Shown here: positions 61,740-64,000 of the stretch, piece after piece
Layout of the letters: every line of letters begins with the position of its first letter
Position numbering within the stretch: the stretch's first letter is position 1
From: Archegozetes longisetosus
Lineage: Eukaryota > Arthropoda > Arachnida > Sarcoptiformes > Trhypochthoniidae
Length of the DNA: 64,000 nt
Assembly (NCBI GenBank): GCA_018873245.2
Contig: JAEMBT020000002.1
Span: 5,534,001 to 5,598,000, forward strand
Direction: 5' to 3'
Position numbers and translations under genes: made by a program
The notes under the pieces: model-generated
What the model was told of the DNA's origin: nothing
The model's input: only the letters and a program-made list of their open reading frames with translations
Database searches by the model: none

Positions 61740-62740
61740 TTACAACATATATATGAATGAGAAAGTCTTAGAATAATCCTTAAAGAGATATGCAATGAAC
61801 ATTTACATATAAATACTTGTTATCAACACTTTTCCCCGACTAACCAGTGCCTAATTTTGATTCGATTTTAAAATTTATATTACTTTCGATGAATCAAAAA
61901 TCAATTTTGATTCAGATTGCATTCGATTAATTTCAAATTTTATTGTTTTGAAATTTTAAAATTTATACATTTATTCAAGATACAATTTCTCGAGCTTAAA
62001 TTACATCAAACCTGTCCTGACTGTTTTCTTACTTCATTCATATACGCGTTGCAAGGGTTAATGAGCACGTTTTAATAACGGGTCAATCACATGATTATTG
62101 GCCTAAATATATCTGTATAAAATGCTTTGGCAAAGACACTGGCAGATACCAACGTAGTATCTGTGGTAAGACAACTGAGCAAATAGTAAAGATTTAGCAT
62201 AGCATGGAGTTATACTAAAGGATCACACGATTCACTTTGTAAAAATCATTATAATAGTAAAGAAGTGACCAAATTCATGCAGGAGAAAAATTTCATGAAG
62301 CCTGGTACGTGTGATATTTACCAGATGAATATATGAACATACTTTACACTTAGAAAATGCGGTTTATTAAGATTGCACCGAGAATCTCTGACAAATGCAA
62401 ATGAGCTCTGCCACAACGAAGCTATTTGATACACTTTTGAGTTCGTACTTTTCCATCCAACATCAAGGCACTCAGATACCCGGTAAGTGGTGAACTTGTG
62501 TCAAAATGGCAAGAATGCTCAAAAACACACTTTTGACTTGATTTTTCAGGGTTTATGCGGTTAGAACACGAAACTCTGCTACTAAGTGAGGTACTTCTGG
62601 CGAATTCGCTTACGATCCGACGATGGATGCGAAAAATGCGGCCAGACGGATGTCATTTAGTAGTGTCATATAAATATGACACTTTGAAAAGTCATCTGGC
62701 GCTTTTACAAGTGCTTTAAGTAGAATCCCTCACGAACAGA
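61740..62740. other. Spacer, no gene recognised
   Basis: No supported frame or RNA gene. The GC-richer part at about 62280-62700 may be old repeat sequence. Confidence 0.35.
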
Positions 62741-62744
62741 AGTA

Positions 62745-63383
62745 GTGCTCCGCACGAATCAAGTTCGAGTCGAGTCGGAGCAGATTTGAATTCGACTCGT
62801 AAAAGTCGAGTCTCTTTAAACCGCGAATCGATTTGATTTGGACTGGCGTCGAGCCTACCCAAAGACTCGAATCAACTAATATTAATGGATAACATAAGTT
62901 TTTCAACTCAAATATCGAACAGATGTGTAGAGTGGACCCTCTTTTATGCTAAAATACATGCTTTCTAGATAGCTCCTGAATATGTTGCAAGATTGTAGAA
63001 TGTTTAGAAAAGTTCCAATGTATTCTACATGTTTCTAGAATGCTCTAAGTTCTAGAATATTCTATGGATTTCTAGAGTGTTCTAGTAAGTACTAGAGTAT
63101 TCCATGGGTTTCTAGAATGTTTTAGCAAACTCTAGAATATTCCATAGCTTTAAGGAATACTCTACAGATCTCTAGAATGCTCTAAAAAGTTCCAGAATGT
63201 TGAAATCATGAAACATTTTTACAGCTCAAAAGAATTCAAATCTCTCAAACCTAATTGAGTCATACCCGGACTCGAGTCGGACTCGACTAGACTACGTTCG
63301 ATTCAAATCTTCTGAAGATTTGAACTCGAAAGTTTGGATCGATTTGACAAATCGCTCAAATCGATTCGACTCGTGCGGAGCAC
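62745..63383. mobile_element. MITE with GTGCTCCGCACGA ends and internal TTCTAGAA array, 639 bp
   Basis: Ends GTGCTCCGCACGAATC and, inverted, GTGCTCCGCACGAGTC are flanked by TA. The subterminal regions are rich in CGAGTCGAGTCGGA-type repeats. The centre (62960-63205) is a degenerate array of TTCTAGAATGTTCTAG-like units. Confidence 0.75.
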
Positions 63384-64000
63384 TAAATAGAAGTGTATTT
63401 GAGGTATTGCCCCTGCCTTTAGGGAAGGCGTCTATCCCCATTTACTCCTCTGTCAATCGATCCTCCTATGAGAATGTGATTTCTTAGACCAATATGAGCG
63501 ATAACCGATTGTCATGAGAGATCACCACCCATCTGAATAAGATCTACTGGGAAGATTTTGTTAAGCAAATAGAAACTCTGGTGACAAATTTTTCACTTGC
63601 TTTAATGACTTAAAATTATTTTTAAATATCAATCAACGAGTTAACTTAGTGATAAAGATTCTTATGGTGTAATAAGTTATAGTTAATTATCAAAATAACA
63701 TAATTATAGAAACTTTTTAATGTGAATAAGAAATAAGAATAGTCTAACAAAAATGTAAATAGTTTTAAAACAATTATTTAAAAAAGCAAAAGGCTAGCAA
63801 AAGTTAAAGTTAAATTATTATCATTTGATAAGTTTGTCTAATATGTGGCTTCTTCGTGAGTTTCGAAACGCTCTTGCTCTTCTGTGTGAGCTCTGATAAA
63901 ATATTTGAAGTTTAGTAACTTTTGAGTATACGTCAAAACTTATCCCAAATTTGTGCGAACTCGAAAAATATTTTACACCAGAATTAGTAATAATTTGAAA
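63384..64000. other. Right flank, no gene recognised
   Basis: AT-rich, with no supported frame. Confidence 0.4.

Overview
Eukaryotic, AT-rich genomic DNA. Genes are split by short GT-AG introns, mostly 50-110 nt, and the transposons are animal types: Polinton/Maverick, mariner, a second Tc1/mariner lineage, PIF/Harbinger, hAT, tRNA-headed SINEs and fold-back MITEs. This fits a small-intron arthropod; a mite is a guess, not something the sequence proves. Exons were joined by reading frame and splice signals alone, with no transcript evidence.

Layout. 0.8-3.5 kb (-): a six-exon secreted YWTD-propeller/EGF protein with an added Ig and FN3 module. 4.5-4.8 kb (-): a small secreted peptide. 5.8-7.6 kb (-): a three-exon Kruppel-like factor with two extra C2H2 fingers. 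9.2-10.9 kb (+): decayed unspliced coding sequence. 10.9-14.0 kb (-): a divergent, apparently broken Hsp70-like gene. 14.8-20.5 kb (+): an unrecognised block with a Cys/His-rich gene, four tightly packed small ORFs and a larger decayed protein, split by a MITE built of 15-bp repeats. 20.9-33.1 kb: a matrix-metalloprotease (MMP) gene split by an 11.1-kb Polinton, which contains a 6.5-kb Polinton in its right terminal repeat. The outer element keeps the front of a protein-primed DNA polymerase B. The inner one carries another broken MMP gene, a large palindrome, a Polinton-associated hypothetical protein and SINEs.

33.8-54.5 kb (-): a family of YWTD/EGF single-pass membrane proteins with three intact members (33.8, 46.9 and 53.1 kb), one nonsense-interrupted copy (40.8 kb) and one fragmentary relic (35.5 kb). 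They share a three-exon plan: ectodomain, transmembrane exon, short tail. Long non-coding spacers between them hold a MITE and a Tc1/mariner element. 55.7-63.4 kb is a transposon graveyard of Harbinger, mariner and hAT pieces and three fold-back elements, one holding an array of heat-shock-element-like motifs.

The apparently functional content is the KLF gene, the secreted YWTD-Ig-FN3 gene and the YWTD membrane receptors, probably endocytic or ligand-binding by analogy with LDL-receptor relatives. The most interesting structures are the nested Polintons with clean 6-bp target duplications inside an MMP gene while carrying an MMP themselves, the chimeric YWTD-Ig-FN3 protein, and the unassigned virus-like cassette at 14.8-20.5 kb. 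Many breaks are single-base changes in A/T runs, so some 'pseudogenes' could reflect assembly indels.
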